Notes: generated by a model not told the origin, from the sequence alone. Shown: positions 1 to 7,802, numbered from the stretch's first letter. The stretch: DNA of 8,416 nucleotides from Bacillota bacterium (GCA_021780795.1 JAJXYA010000460.1:1-8416), one strand, 5' to 3'. Numbers and translations: made by a program.

Positions 1-127
1 AATCTGAAGTAACTTCTCCCATTCCAGTTGTAAGTATTTTTATTACCCAGAAAAAAATTGTGATTTCTGGCACCTTATTTAACAATTGTCTACTCTTTTT
101 CAAGTTACTATTTGCTTCATTAACCAT
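1..127 (-). CDS. COG4705-type integral membrane protein, N-terminal fragment
   Basis: Only the first 42 codons are in the window; the rest lies beyond base 1. The ATG is at 127-125 and overlaps the end of the histidine kinase gene by 8 nt in another frame. A purine-rich AAAGGA-type ribosome binding site lies a few bases upstream, inside the kinase gene. The visible peptide has a short polar start and then KVPEITIFFWVIKIL, followed by TTGMGEVTSD. This pattern (KVPxVT, an aromatic stretch, FWxIKxL, then TTxGE) is what I recall of the uncharacterised COG4705 membrane-anchored proteins, which have several membrane helices. The function of that family is unknown to me. The overlap implies translational coupling with the two-component system, so it is either a partner or an output of that system (inference). 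The family call rests on a short stretch matched from memory. Confidence 0.7.
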   Translation of the reverse strand, partial: MVNEANSNLKKSRQLLNKVPEITIFFWVIKILTTGMGEVTSD

Positions 128-1517
128 TTTTACATTCCTTTCCTTTTTGTAAATTTAATAATACTTCTATCTTTGTAAACCTATTTTCTTCACTTGTAAC
201 CTTTATAACCCCTCCATGCATATTAACAATCCATTTTGCTATAGAAAGTCCTAGTCCTGTTCCGCCTTTTTCTTTTGAGCGTGATTTATCAACTGTATAA
301 AATCTATCAAATATTTTGTCTATTTCATCTTGTGGTATTCCTCTACCTTCATCACTAACAGTTAACTTTATATCATCGCCTTGAACTTGTGAGCTTATAT
401 CTATGGTTGTATTTTCTGGAGAAAATTTAATACTGTTATCAATAAATATTCTAAGCATTTGCTTTAACATTTTATAATCGGCATAAACTTTAACAACATC
501 ATTTCTATTATTTGATATTTTATGCTTTGAAGTTAGTAGCTTACTGTCCTCTACAACTTCATCGATAAGCTTATTTAAATGAAATTCTTTTTTTTCAAGG
601 CTTTTAGTTCCGCTATCTCCTTTAGCTATAAAAAGAAGTTTTTCAACTAAAGCTGCCATGTTTGAGGTTTCTAGCTTAATTGCATATATTGATTTTTCAA
701 GTGCCTTTCTGTCATCCTTCCCCCACCTATCAAGTAAGTTAGCATAACCATTGATTACTGCAATAGGTGTTTTTAATTCATGAGAGGCATCTGAAACAAA
801 TTGAACCTGACTATTGAAAGCTTCCTGAAGCCTATTAATCATATTGTTAAAAGTATTAGAAAGTCTATTAAGTTCATCATCAGCACCACTGACATCTATT
901 CTTTCTTTTAAATTATTAATACTTATTCTTTCAGCTGTTTTAGTTATATTATCTATAGGCTTTAACATTCTTTTGCTTATTATATATCCAATGATAATTG
1001 AACAAATAACACCAACTGCATCTGCTGCTGCCATAAAAACAAATAATATTACTAAAAAATCATATTCGCTATTCATTTCCTTTACGATTTGAATATATAT
1101 ATCACCATATTTACTACTGTTTATTTTAATATTTTCAAAGGAAAAATGATTTTCCGAATCTTCTAAGTGTATAATCCTATCATATGGAGCTTCAATTTTA
1201 ACATTGTAATTAAAGCCATTTGAAATATTTAAAACTTTGCCTTTACTATCTACTATCTTCACAAATATATCTTCCTTTGGTGAAAGATCGGAAAGTAGCA
1301 CCTTACTCCCTAAATCTTCATTTTCCTTTTGCGAAGAAATTTCATTTAAAAGCGTTACCTTAAAATCATTTATTTGATTAAAGGCCTCATTATATAAATA
1401 ATATTTTATGCCAAATAAAATTGAAGCATTCAAAATTAATAAAACTAAAGAAAACATGAAGGTGTAAAATATGGTTAGTTTAATAGATATTTTTAATCCT
1501 CTAATCTTTAATAACAT
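120..1517 (-). CDS. HAMP-domain sensor histidine kinase
   Basis: A complete 465-residue membrane sensor kinase that should phosphorylate the response regulator encoded just upstream. The order is: TM1 about residues 12-36, an extracytoplasmic region about 40-153, TM2 about 154-180, HAMP about 181-235, then the HisKA dimerisation domain with H-box SDASHELKTP (phosphoacceptor His246). The ATPase domain has an N-box around Asn361 (FIDNSIKFSP), a G1 box DEGRGIP (389-395), an F-box IFDRFYTVD (402-410) and a G2 box GGTGLGLSIA (418-427). All catalytic motifs are present, so it should be active as both kinase and phosphatase. The sensor region of about 110 residues matches no fold I recognise by eye, so the signal is unknown. 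The ATG at 1517 lies inside the regulator gene (17-nt overlap) with GAGGTG 6 nt upstream. Such an overlap supports coupled translation. Confidence 0.96.
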   Translation of the reverse strand: MLLKIRGLKISIKLTIFYTFMFSLVLLILNASILFGIKYYLYNEAFNQINDFKVTLLNEISSQKENEDLGSKVLLSDLSPKEDIFVKIVDSKGKVLNISNGFNYNVKIEAPYDRIIHLEDSENHFSFENIKINSSKYGDIYIQIVKEMNSEYDFLVILFVFMAAADAVGVICSIIIGYIISKRMLKPIDNITKTAERISINNLKERIDVSGADDELNRLSNTFNNMINRLQEAFNSQVQFVSDASHELKTPIAVINGYANLLDRWGKDDRKALEKSIYAIKLETSNMAALVEKLLFIAKGDSGTKSLEKKEFHLNKLIDEVVEDSKLLTSKHKISNNRNDVVKVYADYKMLKQMLRIFIDNSIKFSPENTTIDISSQVQGDDIKLTVSDEGRGIPQDEIDKIFDRFYTVDKSRSKEKGGTGLGLSIAKWIVNMHGGVIKVTSEENRFTKIEVLLNLQKGKECKNG

Positions 1518-2169
1518 AACCTACACCTCGTACAGTAGTTATCAATTTATCTTCAAATCCATCGTCAATTTTGCAGCGTAAATATCTTATAAATACGTCT
1601 ACTACGTTTGTATCTCCTTCGTAGTCCACTCCCCATATACTTTCAATCAATTGCTCCCTTGTGAGCACTACATTTCTATTTATAAGTAGCTTTTGAAGAA
1701 GATCGTATTCTTTTTTAGTAAGCTCTATTTCTTTGTCTGCCCTAAACACTTGGTGTGTCTTATCATCCAAAATAATATCTTTTACTTCTATTTTACGTTT
1801 TGATTCTTTTTCTCTTGTATATACTCTTATTCTAGCTAAAAGCTCCTCTATTGCAAAAGGTTTTGCCATATAATCATTTGCTCCAGCATCAAGTCCAAAA
1901 ACCTTATCAGGAATATCACTTTTTGCCGTTAACATTATTATCGGGATTTGTGAAAATTGTCTTATTCTTCTGCATACCTCGATTCCATTCAAAGCTGGTA
2001 GCATAACATCTAGTAGAATTAAATCGTAATCGCATTCCTTTACCTTAACTAATGCTTCTCTACCATCATGTACCACATCAGCATAGTAGCCTTCATGAGT
2101 AAGTTCCATCTCGATAAACATAGCCATTTGTTTTTCATCTTCCACTATTAATATTTTATATTTATCCAC
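1501..2169 (-). CDS. OmpR/PhoB-family response regulator
   Basis: A complete 222-residue DNA-binding response regulator. The receiver domain (about 1-118) has the acidic pair Glu10/Asp11, the phosphoacceptor Asp54 in LILLDVMLP, the switch Thr81 and the conserved Lys103 in AKPF. A winged-helix effector domain follows (about 128-220), with TKKEYDLLQ, the LTREQLIESIWG stretch and the VRGVGYVI end typical of the family. It is expected to bind direct repeats in promoters when phosphorylated by the adjacent kinase; its targets cannot be read here. The start is GTG at 2169, chosen because it gives the standard MDKYKILIVEDE-type beginning and sits 7 nt after GGGTGG. An ATG two bases upstream is out of frame. 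The gene begins 31 nt after uppP, with no terminator between, and overlaps the kinase gene by 17 nt. Confidence 0.96.
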   Translation of the reverse strand: MDKYKILIVEDEKQMAMFIEMELTHEGYYADVVHDGREALVKVKECDYDLILLDVMLPALNGIEVCRRIRQFSQIPIIMLTAKSDIPDKVFGLDAGANDYMAKPFAIEELLARIRVYTREKESKRKIEVKDIILDDKTHQVFRADKEIELTKKEYDLLQKLLINRNVVLTREQLIESIWGVDYEGDTNVVDVFIRYLRCKIDDGFEDKLITTVRGVGYVIKD

Positions 2170-2176
2170 ATTTTCA

Positions 2177-2182
2177 CCACCC
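2177..2182 (-). promoter_or_regulatory. Ribosome binding site fixing the GTG start of the response regulator
   Basis: Reading minus, GGGTGG lies 7 nt before the GTG at 2169 and only 5 nt before an out-of-frame ATG at 2171. The ATG frame ends after seven codons, so the GTG is the functional start. The match to the anti-Shine-Dalgarno sequence is good but not perfect. Confidence 0.6.
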
Positions 2183-2200
2183 GATTTATAATGCTATTTA

Positions 2201-3025
2201 TTAAAATTTAATAAAATTTGAAATCAAAACTAATCCACCAAGTAGCCAACAGTATATTGCAAATGGTCCCATGGCATTTACTTCTTTTTTATTAAACCAC
2301 TTCATTAATAAAGTTACACTTATTAGAGCACATACACCAGCTACAGCTCCACCTATTATAGAAGTTTGAAGTAATGCTCTATTTTGCGGCGTAAATAGTT
2401 TATGTATTTCTAGTACTGCTGCTCCTGCAATAATTGGAGTTGCCAAAAGCATCGAGAATTTAGCTGATGCTTCATGCTTTAATCCAACCCAAAAACCTGC
2501 AGTCATGCTAGAACCTGATCTTGAAAAGCCAGGTATTAATGCTAAGGACTGAAATAAGCCAACAACTGCTGCTTCTTTGTATGTTAAATCTTCTATTTCT
2601 TTTTTACCTTTGCTCTTTGCTTTTTCACCAAAGAACAATAAGAAACCATTAATAATCAAGAAAAATGATGCTCCCATTACGCTACTAAAAATACTGTTAA
2701 ATTTCTTTTCAAAAACAAATCCAATTATAGCTGCAGGCAAAGTGCCAACGATGATTAAAATAAGCAGTTTCTTTGAACTCTTTTTACCATCAAATATAGA
2801 TTTTATAACCTCTGCCCAATCTCTCCAGAAATAAATTAATAATGCTATTGTTGTTCCTAAGTGCATCATTACTACAAATGGCAGGAAATTTTCCTTTAAA
2901 AATGTTGGTGCTAGCTTCCAGCCAAAAATATAAGGCGTTATTACCGAATGTCCAACACTGCTTATTGGGAACAATTCAGTTACACCTTGAACTATAGCTA
3001 AAATAATAGTTTGTATAATATTCAT
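2201..3025 (-). CDS. uppP: Undecaprenyl-diphosphatase (bacitracin resistance protein)
   Basis: A polytopic membrane enzyme that hydrolyses undecaprenyl diphosphate to undecaprenyl phosphate, recycling the lipid carrier for peptidoglycan and other envelope polymers. Overexpression of the family gives bacitracin resistance. The N-terminal active-site segment reads QGVTELFPISSVGHS (Q, E, two Ser and His of the conserved motif). The second motif, PGFSRSGSSM, carries the essential Arg. About seven to eight hydrophobic segments are visible and the length (274 residues from the chosen start) is normal. An upstream in-frame ATG at 3034 would add three residues, but GAGAGG directly abuts it. That site is 9 nt from the ATG at 3025, giving an MNIIQ start usual for the family, so I prefer 3025. 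The gene is 31 nt ahead of the response regulator and probably co-transcribed with it. Confidence 0.96.
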   Translation of the reverse strand: MNIIQTIILAIVQGVTELFPISSVGHSVITPYIFGWKLAPTFLKENFLPFVVMMHLGTTIALLIYFWRDWAEVIKSIFDGKKSSKKLLILIIVGTLPAAIIGFVFEKKFNSIFSSVMGASFFLIINGFLLFFGEKAKSKGKKEIEDLTYKEAAVVGLFQSLALIPGFSRSGSSMTAGFWVGLKHEASAKFSMLLATPIIAGAAVLEIHKLFTPQNRALLQTSIIGGAVAGVCALISVTLLMKWFNKKEVNAMGPFAIYCWLLGGLVLISNFIKF

Positions 3026-3034
3026 CAAATTCAT

Positions 3035-3040
3035 CCTCTC
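3035..3040 (-). promoter_or_regulatory. Ribosome binding site deciding the uppP start
   Basis: GAGAGG on the minus strand is immediately adjacent to the ATG at 3034 (zero spacing, unworkable) and 9 nt from the in-frame ATG at 3025 (workable). This favours the shorter protein. Confidence 0.6.
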
Positions 3041-3063
3041 AAAACTTATTATGCATATTTTAA

Positions 3064-3091
3064 ATTATAAACATTAAAATTAAATTAAAAA
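3064..3091 (-). promoter_or_regulatory. Weak candidate promoter for uppP and the two-component operon
   Basis: Reading minus, a perfect TATAAT occupies 3069-3064. The -35 region is poor: the best hexamer is TTTTTA at 3091-3086 with a 16-nt spacer. It lies in the 74-nt fbp-uppP gap, which has no terminator hairpin, so readthrough from fbp is also possible. In such AT-rich DNA a TATAAT can occur by chance. Confidence 0.3.
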
Positions 3092-3099
3092 CCTTATTT

Positions 3100-5067
3100 T
3101 TATTTATTTTTTTCTTTAATTAAGCCTTTTCTGTAAGCATAAAGTAGCAATTTTAAATGCTCAATTTGTTCCTTTAAATCTTCTCCGATGTCTGTATCCT
3201 TAACCCTTTTCCTCTTTGTAGATTGCTCTAGTACAACAGTTGAGGACAAAATATCTTTCCCTTCCATTATAGCTTTTTCTGTAGACTCAAAGGTTTCATG
3301 AGATACAAGTTGTAAACCAAAAGAATTATATATAAGAGTGTATCCTGCAATACCAGTTTTGCTTTGATAAGCTCTTGAAAAACCTCCATCGATGACTAAA
3401 AGCTTTCCATTTGCTTTTATTGGACTTTCTCCATTAATCTTTTCTACTGGAACATGCCCATTAATAATATGGGAAGTTTCTGGATCCAATCCAAATTCCT
3501 TTAAAATGTTTTTACACACTATTTCATCATCTCTGTGTGTATAATAAGGATCTTTTTTCTCATTATGTGTTTTTGCATCTTTAATAAAATACCTCTCGAA
3601 GGTTTTCATATGTTCCTTGCCAAAGAGCGGAGAAAAAGGACCTGTCCATAGATACCAAATCATATCTCTTCCCTTTTGCCTTTCACAAGTATTTTCTTTA
3701 TAAAAATAACCTTCTCTAATCAGTATTTCTAATTTTTCTAAAAGTGCCTTTCCAGCGTACTTTTTTCCGTTAATAGTAACTTGCCTAAAACTTTTATCTT
3801 CATTTAGCGGAACACATCCATGATATAGAAGATTAGAATTAAATTTTAAATACAAGCTTCCATTTGAAAATAAAAATCTAACATGTCTATTAAGCTTTTC
3901 ACTGCTCATAAAAGAAAATTTTAACTTTTCAACAAGTTCTTTTTCTTCTAAAGTTAATTTATATGGGTTCTTTGGGTCAATAGTTGGAAATTTATCATCA
4001 GTTAATTTGTAGTTATTTCCATCTATTTCTATTGTTCCATTATTATAATCGATTTTGTGTAACATTAGACGGTTTTCCATTTTAAACTCTTTATTACGAG
4101 AAATAATTTCATTTTCCAGCTTAAACTGAATTACAGCAATAGCCTTGTGCATTCGTGCAATAAGCTGTATTTCATTTCTGCTGTAATTTTTGTCACCATC
4201 TATTTTAGGATAAAAATTTAAACATGGATCATCTTTGTAATATTCCAAAGCAAAAGTAGCAAGAGGAAGAATATTTATTCCGTACCCATCTTCAATGGTA
4301 TCTAAATTTGCATATCTGGCACAAATTCTTACAACATTAGCCATACAAGCTTCTGAACCTGCTGCTGCTCCCATCCATAGCACATCATGATTACCCCATT
4401 GAATATCTACTGCATGATAGTCTATAAGCGTATCCATAATAATATGTGCTCCCGGACCTCTATCATAAATATCACCAATTATATGAAGCCTATCTATAAC
4501 AAGCCTCTGAATAAGTTTTGAAAGTGCAATAATAAACTCTCTCGCTCTATCGATATCTATTATGGTTTCTATAATTTCAGTATAGTATTCATTTTTATTC
4601 AAATTTTTTACGTGCTCATGTAAAAGTTCTTCGATAATATATTCAAAGTCCTTTGGCAGTGCCTTTCTGACCTTTGACCTTGTGTACTTTGATGATACAT
4701 GTCTGCATATTTCTATCAATCTGTATAGATTGATTTTATACCAATCATCTATATTGCTTTCTTCCTTTATAACTATGTCCATTCTTTGCTCTGGATAGTA
4801 TATTAAGGTCAATAACTTCTTCTTTTCCTCTTGCCTTAAGGTGTTTTTAAATATATCTTCAACTTCTCTTTTTATAACACCAGAAGCATTTTTTAACACA
4901 TGAATAAATGGCTCATACTCTCCATGTATATCTGTTAAAAAATGTTCTGTTCCTTTAGGTAAATTTAGTATTGCCTTCAAATTTATTATTTCTGTACATG
5001 CTCTATTTATATTTGGATATTGTATTGAAAGCAATTTTAAATATTTCAATTGTTCTTCTTCACACAT
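3100..5067 (-). CDS. fbp: Class III fructose-1,6-bisphosphatase
   Basis: A cytosolic gluconeogenic enzyme that converts fructose 1,6-bisphosphate to fructose 6-phosphate and phosphate. At 655 residues it has the usual length of the Firmicute class III (Bacillus Fbp type) family, which is unrelated in sequence to class I enzymes. Metallophosphatase motifs are clear: TDIHGEY (Asp46, His48), GDIYDRGPG (Asp199, Asp202, Arg203), [10 protein letters not shown] (Asn226, His227, Asp228) and, near the C-terminus, INGHVP with its metal-binding His. The N-terminal stretch beginning [13 protein letters not shown] is also typical. The ATG at 5067 is the first in-frame start after a stop. Its AAAGGA is about 13 nt away, which is long, so initiation may be inefficient. 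It follows mgsA by 73 nt with no clear terminator, so the two may share a transcript. Confidence 0.96.
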   Translation of the reverse strand: MCEEEQLKYLKLLSIQYPNINRACTEIINLKAILNLPKGTEHFLTDIHGEYEPFIHVLKNASGVIKREVEDIFKNTLRQEEKKKLLTLIYYPEQRMDIVIKEESNIDDWYKINLYRLIEICRHVSSKYTRSKVRKALPKDFEYIIEELLHEHVKNLNKNEYYTEIIETIIDIDRAREFIIALSKLIQRLVIDRLHIIGDIYDRGPGAHIIMDTLIDYHAVDIQWGNHDVLWMGAAAGSEACMANVVRICARYANLDTIEDGYGINILPLATFALEYYKDDPCLNFYPKIDGDKNYSRNEIQLIARMHKAIAVIQFKLENEIISRNKEFKMENRLMLHKIDYNNGTIEIDGNNYKLTDDKFPTIDPKNPYKLTLEEKELVEKLKFSFMSSEKLNRHVRFLFSNGSLYLKFNSNLLYHGCVPLNEDKSFRQVTINGKKYAGKALLEKLEILIREGYFYKENTCERQKGRDMIWYLWTGPFSPLFGKEHMKTFERYFIKDAKTHNEKKDPYYTHRDDEIVCKNILKEFGLDPETSHIINGHVPVEKINGESPIKANGKLLVIDGGFSRAYQSKTGIAGYTLIYNSFGLQLVSHETFESTEKAIMEGKDILSSTVVLEQSTKRKRVKDTDIGEDLKEQIEHLKLLLYAYRKGLIKEKNK

Positions 5068-5140
5068 ATGTATTACTCAGTCCTTTAAATTTTTATTTCT
5101 ATAACTACTTGTTATATCATAACTGTAAGGTGAATAATGA

Positions 5141-5545
5141 TTATTTGATCTTACCTCTTAGTTCTTTTATTTGAATATTTTTATCTTTAACCATTGTCAT
5201 CAAAATTTCTGCACTTACTATATTAGTTGCTAGTGGAATAGAATAAACATCGCATAATCTTAATAGTGCACTTACATCCGGTTCATGAGGCTGAGCTGTT
5301 AGCGGATCTCTTAAAAATATAACTATATCCAAATCATCTTTAGCTATCATAGCTCCAATTTGCTGATCTCCACCTAGTGGACCAGATTGAAACCTTGTAA
5401 CCTTAAGACCTGTAGCATCCATAACTTTTTGTCCCGTAGTCCCAGTTGCAAAAAGGTCATGTTCCTTTAAAATATCAGTATAATATTTTGCGAATTCTAT
5501 CATTTGCTCCTTCTTTTTATCGTGTGCAATTAGTGCAATTTTCAT
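5141..5545 (-). CDS. mgsA: Methylglyoxal synthase
   Basis: A cytosolic lyase converting dihydroxyacetone phosphate to methylglyoxal and phosphate. It is the entry to a bypass of lower glycolysis that relieves sugar-phosphate overload. At 134 residues it is a normal length for the single-domain family. Residues corresponding to the E. coli active site are present: His8 and Asp9 in IAHDKK, the ATGTTG phosphate-binding loop (33-38), Asp60 in [10 protein letters not shown], Asp80 in FLRDPL, and His87 and Asp90 in PHEPDV. The C-terminal IPLATN segment is also standard. The ATG at 5545 has a GGGGGT ribosome binding site about 7 nt upstream. The 126-nt gap to the upstream chemoreceptor gene suggests its own promoter. 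The enzyme and the next gene, fbp, act at neighbouring nodes of triose-phosphate metabolism. Confidence 0.96.
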   Translation of the reverse strand: MKIALIAHDKKKEQMIEFAKYYTDILKEHDLFATGTTGQKVMDATGLKVTRFQSGPLGGDQQIGAMIAKDDLDIVIFLRDPLTAQPHEPDVSALLRLCDVYSIPLATNIVSAEILMTMVKDKNIQIKELRGKIK

Positions 5546-5636
5546 ATGTTTACCCCCATCTTTTACCTACGCCTTTGCATGGTTATTTTATATTTACCTT
5601 TATAATATATCATGAAAATAATAATTTTAGTATCTA

Positions 5637-5666
5637 TTTATAGCTTAATTTTGTCGTAAATTGTAA
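5637..5666 (-). promoter_or_regulatory. Weak candidate promoter for mgsA
   Basis: Reading minus, TTACAA (5666-5661) and TATAAA (5642-5637) are separated by 18 nt, roughly 90 nt before the mgsA start. The -10 is close to consensus and the -35 is poor. The size of the gap after the chemoreceptor gene is the main reason to expect a promoter here. Confidence 0.25.
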
Positions 5667-5671
5667 CTTTA

Positions 5672-7585
5672 TTATTTATTATTTATGAAGATTGAATAAT
5701 TATTTTTATTTATTTCATACATACCTGTGTCATAGATCTCATCGCACTTTTTGCCGTTAAATAAGTTATTTAAAACTTTAACTGCCGTTTCTCCCCATAA
5801 TTTGTTTCTTTGTACAATCTGGCTACAAACGATTCCATCTAATATCGCATCAGTTACCTTTTCATCTTTACTAAGAACTATGAGTTTCTTATCTAAGCCT
5901 CTATCTTTCCATAAATCTACAGCTATCTCTCCTGCTTTTCCATTTACCAAATATAACAAATCAAAATCTTTTTTGTTAATGATATCTTCTAAAATTTTTC
6001 TTGTATTCCCTTCCTCTGTATCTTTTTGTTCAATCTTTTCCACAATCTGAATATTCGGGCTATCCTTTAATGCTTCTACAAAACCTCTATATCTTTCCTG
6101 CACCGTAGGAACCTCTGATGCACATAATAATGAAATAACTTTTCCTTTATTATTTAAATGCTTTATTGCTGCTTTTCCAGCTGCAATTCCTCCTACAAAA
6201 CTATTTGAAGTGACAAAAACATCTCTTTTACTACCTTTAACATCTACATCAATACATACAACTTTTATACCCTTTTCATGTGCTTCATCAATAACAGTTT
6301 TGACTTTATTTGTATCTGCAGCTACCACAATTATTCCGTCCATACCAGCTTTTATAAAGTCTTTAAAATTTTCAACCTGTTTATCTGGATCATATTTTTC
6401 CGGTGTATTACACACTATCTCAACATCAAGTTTCTTTCCTGTAATTATAGCTCCTTCTTCTACTTCTCTATAAAAGTCTTGATTTTCTAAACAAATGACT
6501 CCAATTTTTTTCTTAACCTTTACGACTTCTTGAGCTTTTATCTTCTCTAATTCTTTATTTATGCTACTAGTTATTTTGCTTAGATCATCTATCATTCCTA
6601 TTATTAATTCATCCCCATTATTTTGCTCCATAGATATGCTTGCAACTTCTTCACTAGTAGCTGCTAATTCCTCACTTAAAGCTGCAAGACTTGAAATTTC
6701 ATTAATTAATCTTTTATTAGAATTAGCCATGTTGCTAGCCTGAATAGATACAACATTTTGACCATCAACAAATTCACTAATTATATGATTTATATGATTT
6801 AAGGCATCGCTTGTACTATTAATTGATTCTATTCCTTCTTGTGCTTCTTCCTTTGCTGTATCTGTTATTTCTACGATGTTTTTAGTTTTTAGTGTTATAT
6901 TTTTTACTATAGTAGAAATTTCTCCACTTGCAGCTTTTGTACTTTCTGCAAGCTTTTTTATTTCATTTGCTACTACTGCAAACCCTTTTCCAGCTTCTCC
7001 TGATCTTGCTGCTTCTATTGACGCATTTAAAGCAAGTAAATTTGTTTGAGATGATATGCTTGTTATAAGCATTGTTATATCATTTATGCTAGCAACTAGT
7101 GGCTCTAATTCTGAAATATTTGTAGATATTTTCATTAATATTTCTTGAGATTCCTTACTATTTTTCACAAATTCTTTTATATACTTAAAATTCAAGTCGC
7201 TCGTTTCTTTTGCTTTAATACTTTTTTCTCTTAAGTTATCTGAAGTTTCTAAAAGCTTACCGAATTCCAACTCAAATTGGGATGCAACCTTGGAACATTG
7301 CTCAACTGACTCTGCTTGAACTTCACTAGCTTTAGCAATATCATTATTCGCATTTGTTATATTTTTATTATAATCGGCTTTTTCTTTATAAGTTATTTCT
7401 ATTACTTCTGATTGCCTTTTTGCTTCTCTAACTTCCTCTTTTACTTTAGAAAGCATTTTCTCATAATTTTTTACAAATTCATACAAAGGGTTTAAATCTT
7501 TATTTTTTTCAAATTGATCAAAATACTCAAAGTCCCCCTCATTTAGTCTATTTAAAAACAACTCTAATTTTTTGTTTTTTTTCAT
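5672..7585 (-). CDS. Soluble methyl-accepting chemotaxis protein with C-terminal periplasmic-binding-protein-like sensor domain
   Basis: A 637-residue chemoreceptor that should control CheA/CheW, which are not in this window. It has no signal peptide and no hydrophobic helix, so it is predicted to be cytosolic. Residues 1-60 are charged and helical. A coiled-coil MCP signalling domain spans about 60-350, with the highly conserved hairpin tip around [20 protein letters not shown] (180-199) followed by [15 protein letters not shown] likely methylation site is [12 protein letters not shown] (305-316). From about 358 to the end is a type I binding-protein fold like ribose-binding proteins: [38 protein letters not shown] and a QERYRGF stretch. 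By eye, the usual sugar-contacting Asp of the FDG segment is replaced around LSKDE (571-575), so the ligand is uncertain. There is no C-terminal CheR-tethering pentapeptide. The start ATG has GGAAGG 5 nt upstream. A MFS sugar porter is encoded next door. Confidence 0.93.
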   Translation of the reverse strand: MKKNKKLELFLNRLNEGDFEYFDQFEKNKDLNPLYEFVKNYEKMLSKVKEEVREAKRQSEVIEITYKEKADYNKNITNANNDIAKASEVQAESVEQCSKVASQFELEFGKLLETSDNLREKSIKAKETSDLNFKYIKEFVKNSKESQEILMKISTNISELEPLVASINDITMLITSISSQTNLLALNASIEAARSGEAGKGFAVVANEIKKLAESTKAASGEISTIVKNITLKTKNIVEITDTAKEEAQEGIESINSTSDALNHINHIISEFVDGQNVVSIQASNMANSNKRLINEISSLAALSEELAATSEEVASISMEQNNGDELIIGMIDDLSKITSSINKELEKIKAQEVVKVKKKIGVICLENQDFYREVEEGAIITGKKLDVEIVCNTPEKYDPDKQVENFKDFIKAGMDGIIVVAADTNKVKTVIDEAHEKGIKVVCIDVDVKGSKRDVFVTSNSFVGGIAAGKAAIKHLNNKGKVISLLCASEVPTVQERYRGFVEALKDSPNIQIVEKIEQKDTEEGNTRKILEDIINKKDFDLLYLVNGKAGEIAVDLWKDRGLDKKLIVLSKDEKVTDAILDGIVCSQIVQRNKLWGETAVKVLNNLFNGKKCDEIYDTGMYEINKNNYSIFINNK

Positions 7586-7613
7586 ATTAACCTTCCTTTC
7601 ATATTAAATAATT

Positions 7614-7647
7614 AAAAACCCATACGCAATATTACATATGGGCTTTT
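7614..7647 (-). terminator. Intrinsic terminator-type hairpin between the MFS gene and the chemoreceptor gene
   Basis: Reading minus, AAAAGCCCATA pairs with TATGGGTTTTT, giving an 11-bp stem with one G-U pair and a 12-nt loop that can itself partly pair. The right arm runs into a T stretch. On the plus strand the wobble becomes an A-C mismatch, so the minus-strand RNA is the better hairpin. It lies 155 nt after the MFS stop and ends 28 nt before the chemoreceptor ATG. It is either the MFS terminator or an attenuator in the chemoreceptor leader. Confidence 0.75.
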
Positions 7648-7650
7648 AAT

Positions 7651-7668
7651 TGTAGTGAGTTCACAACA
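7651..7668. promoter_or_regulatory. Imperfect 18-bp dyad, operator-like
   Basis: TGTAGTGAGTTCACAACA has dyad symmetry: TGT...ACA outside and GTGA-GT-TCAC inside, with one mismatched pair. It lies just downstream of the predicted start point of the candidate chemoreceptor promoter, where a repressor could act. It is short enough to arise by chance. Confidence 0.3.
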
Positions 7669-7682
7669 TAGAATGTATATTT

Positions 7683-7711
7683 ACCATAATTCATTTAAAT
7701 CGTTTACTCAA
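7683..7711 (-). promoter_or_regulatory. Candidate sigma-A promoter for the chemoreceptor gene
   Basis: Reading minus, TTGAGT (7711-7706) and TATGGT (7688-7683) are separated by exactly 17 nt, each matching four of six consensus positions. Transcription would start near 7676. That places the 18-bp dyad and the terminator-type hairpin in a leader of about 90 nt. There is too little room for a promoter between the hairpin and the start codon, which adds support. Confidence 0.4.
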
Positions 7712-7735
7712 TTAAATTTTAATATAAAACTTAAA

Positions 7736-7777
7736 TTTTTTTTATATCTAAATCTTTTATTTTTTTTATCCTTTTTT
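7736..7777. other. A/T-tract region, possible curved DNA or UP element
   Basis: On the plus strand, T runs of 8, 4, 8 and 6 bases lie at 7736-7743, 7755-7758, 7760-7767 and 7772-7777. These are A-tracts in the minus-strand sense, directly upstream of the candidate chemoreceptor promoter. Their spacing is only partly in register with the helical repeat. Intergenic AT richness alone could explain them. Confidence 0.3.
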
Positions 7778-7802
7778 GCATCAATTCAAAATATAGCCTT
7801 TG

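Noticed and set aside
844..1092. Plus-strand open frames opposite the kinase, uppP, fbp, mgsA and chemoreceptor genes.
   Set aside because: All lie antisense to well-supported conserved coding regions, and their products show only the biased composition expected of mirror frames.
5111..5123. Short dyad GTTAT-ATC-ATAAC in the mgsA-fbp gap, considered as an operator or terminator.
   Set aside because: The 5-bp AT-rich stem is too short and weak, and no other feature supports it.
5133..5145. Perfect AT-only palindrome AATAAT-G-ATTATT at the end of mgsA, considered as a terminator.
   Set aside because: The stem has no GC pairs, a one-base loop and no following T run, so it would not form a terminator. 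It is expected by chance in such AT-rich DNA.
5563..5580. Five-codon minus-strand mini-ORF (M-Q-R-R-R, rich in uncommon Arg codons) just before mgsA, considered as a regulatory leader peptide.
   Set aside because: It has no ribosome binding site at a workable distance and no attenuator hairpin follows. mgsA has no known link to arginine. Chance is the simpler explanation.
5546..5600. Possible c-di-GMP-type riboswitch before mgsA, because of the GCAAAGGCGTAGG stretch.
   Set aside because: The conserved upstream half of the GEMM fold is missing and no paired helices of the right length can be drawn.
7690..7730. Sigma-D (flagellar/chemotaxis) promoter for the chemoreceptor, suggested by AACGATTT preceded by TAAA.
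   Set aside because: Only the CGAT core matches the -10 octamer, and the TAAA spacing is about 13 nt rather than about 15. The TTGAGT-17-TATGGT pair is a better candidate.
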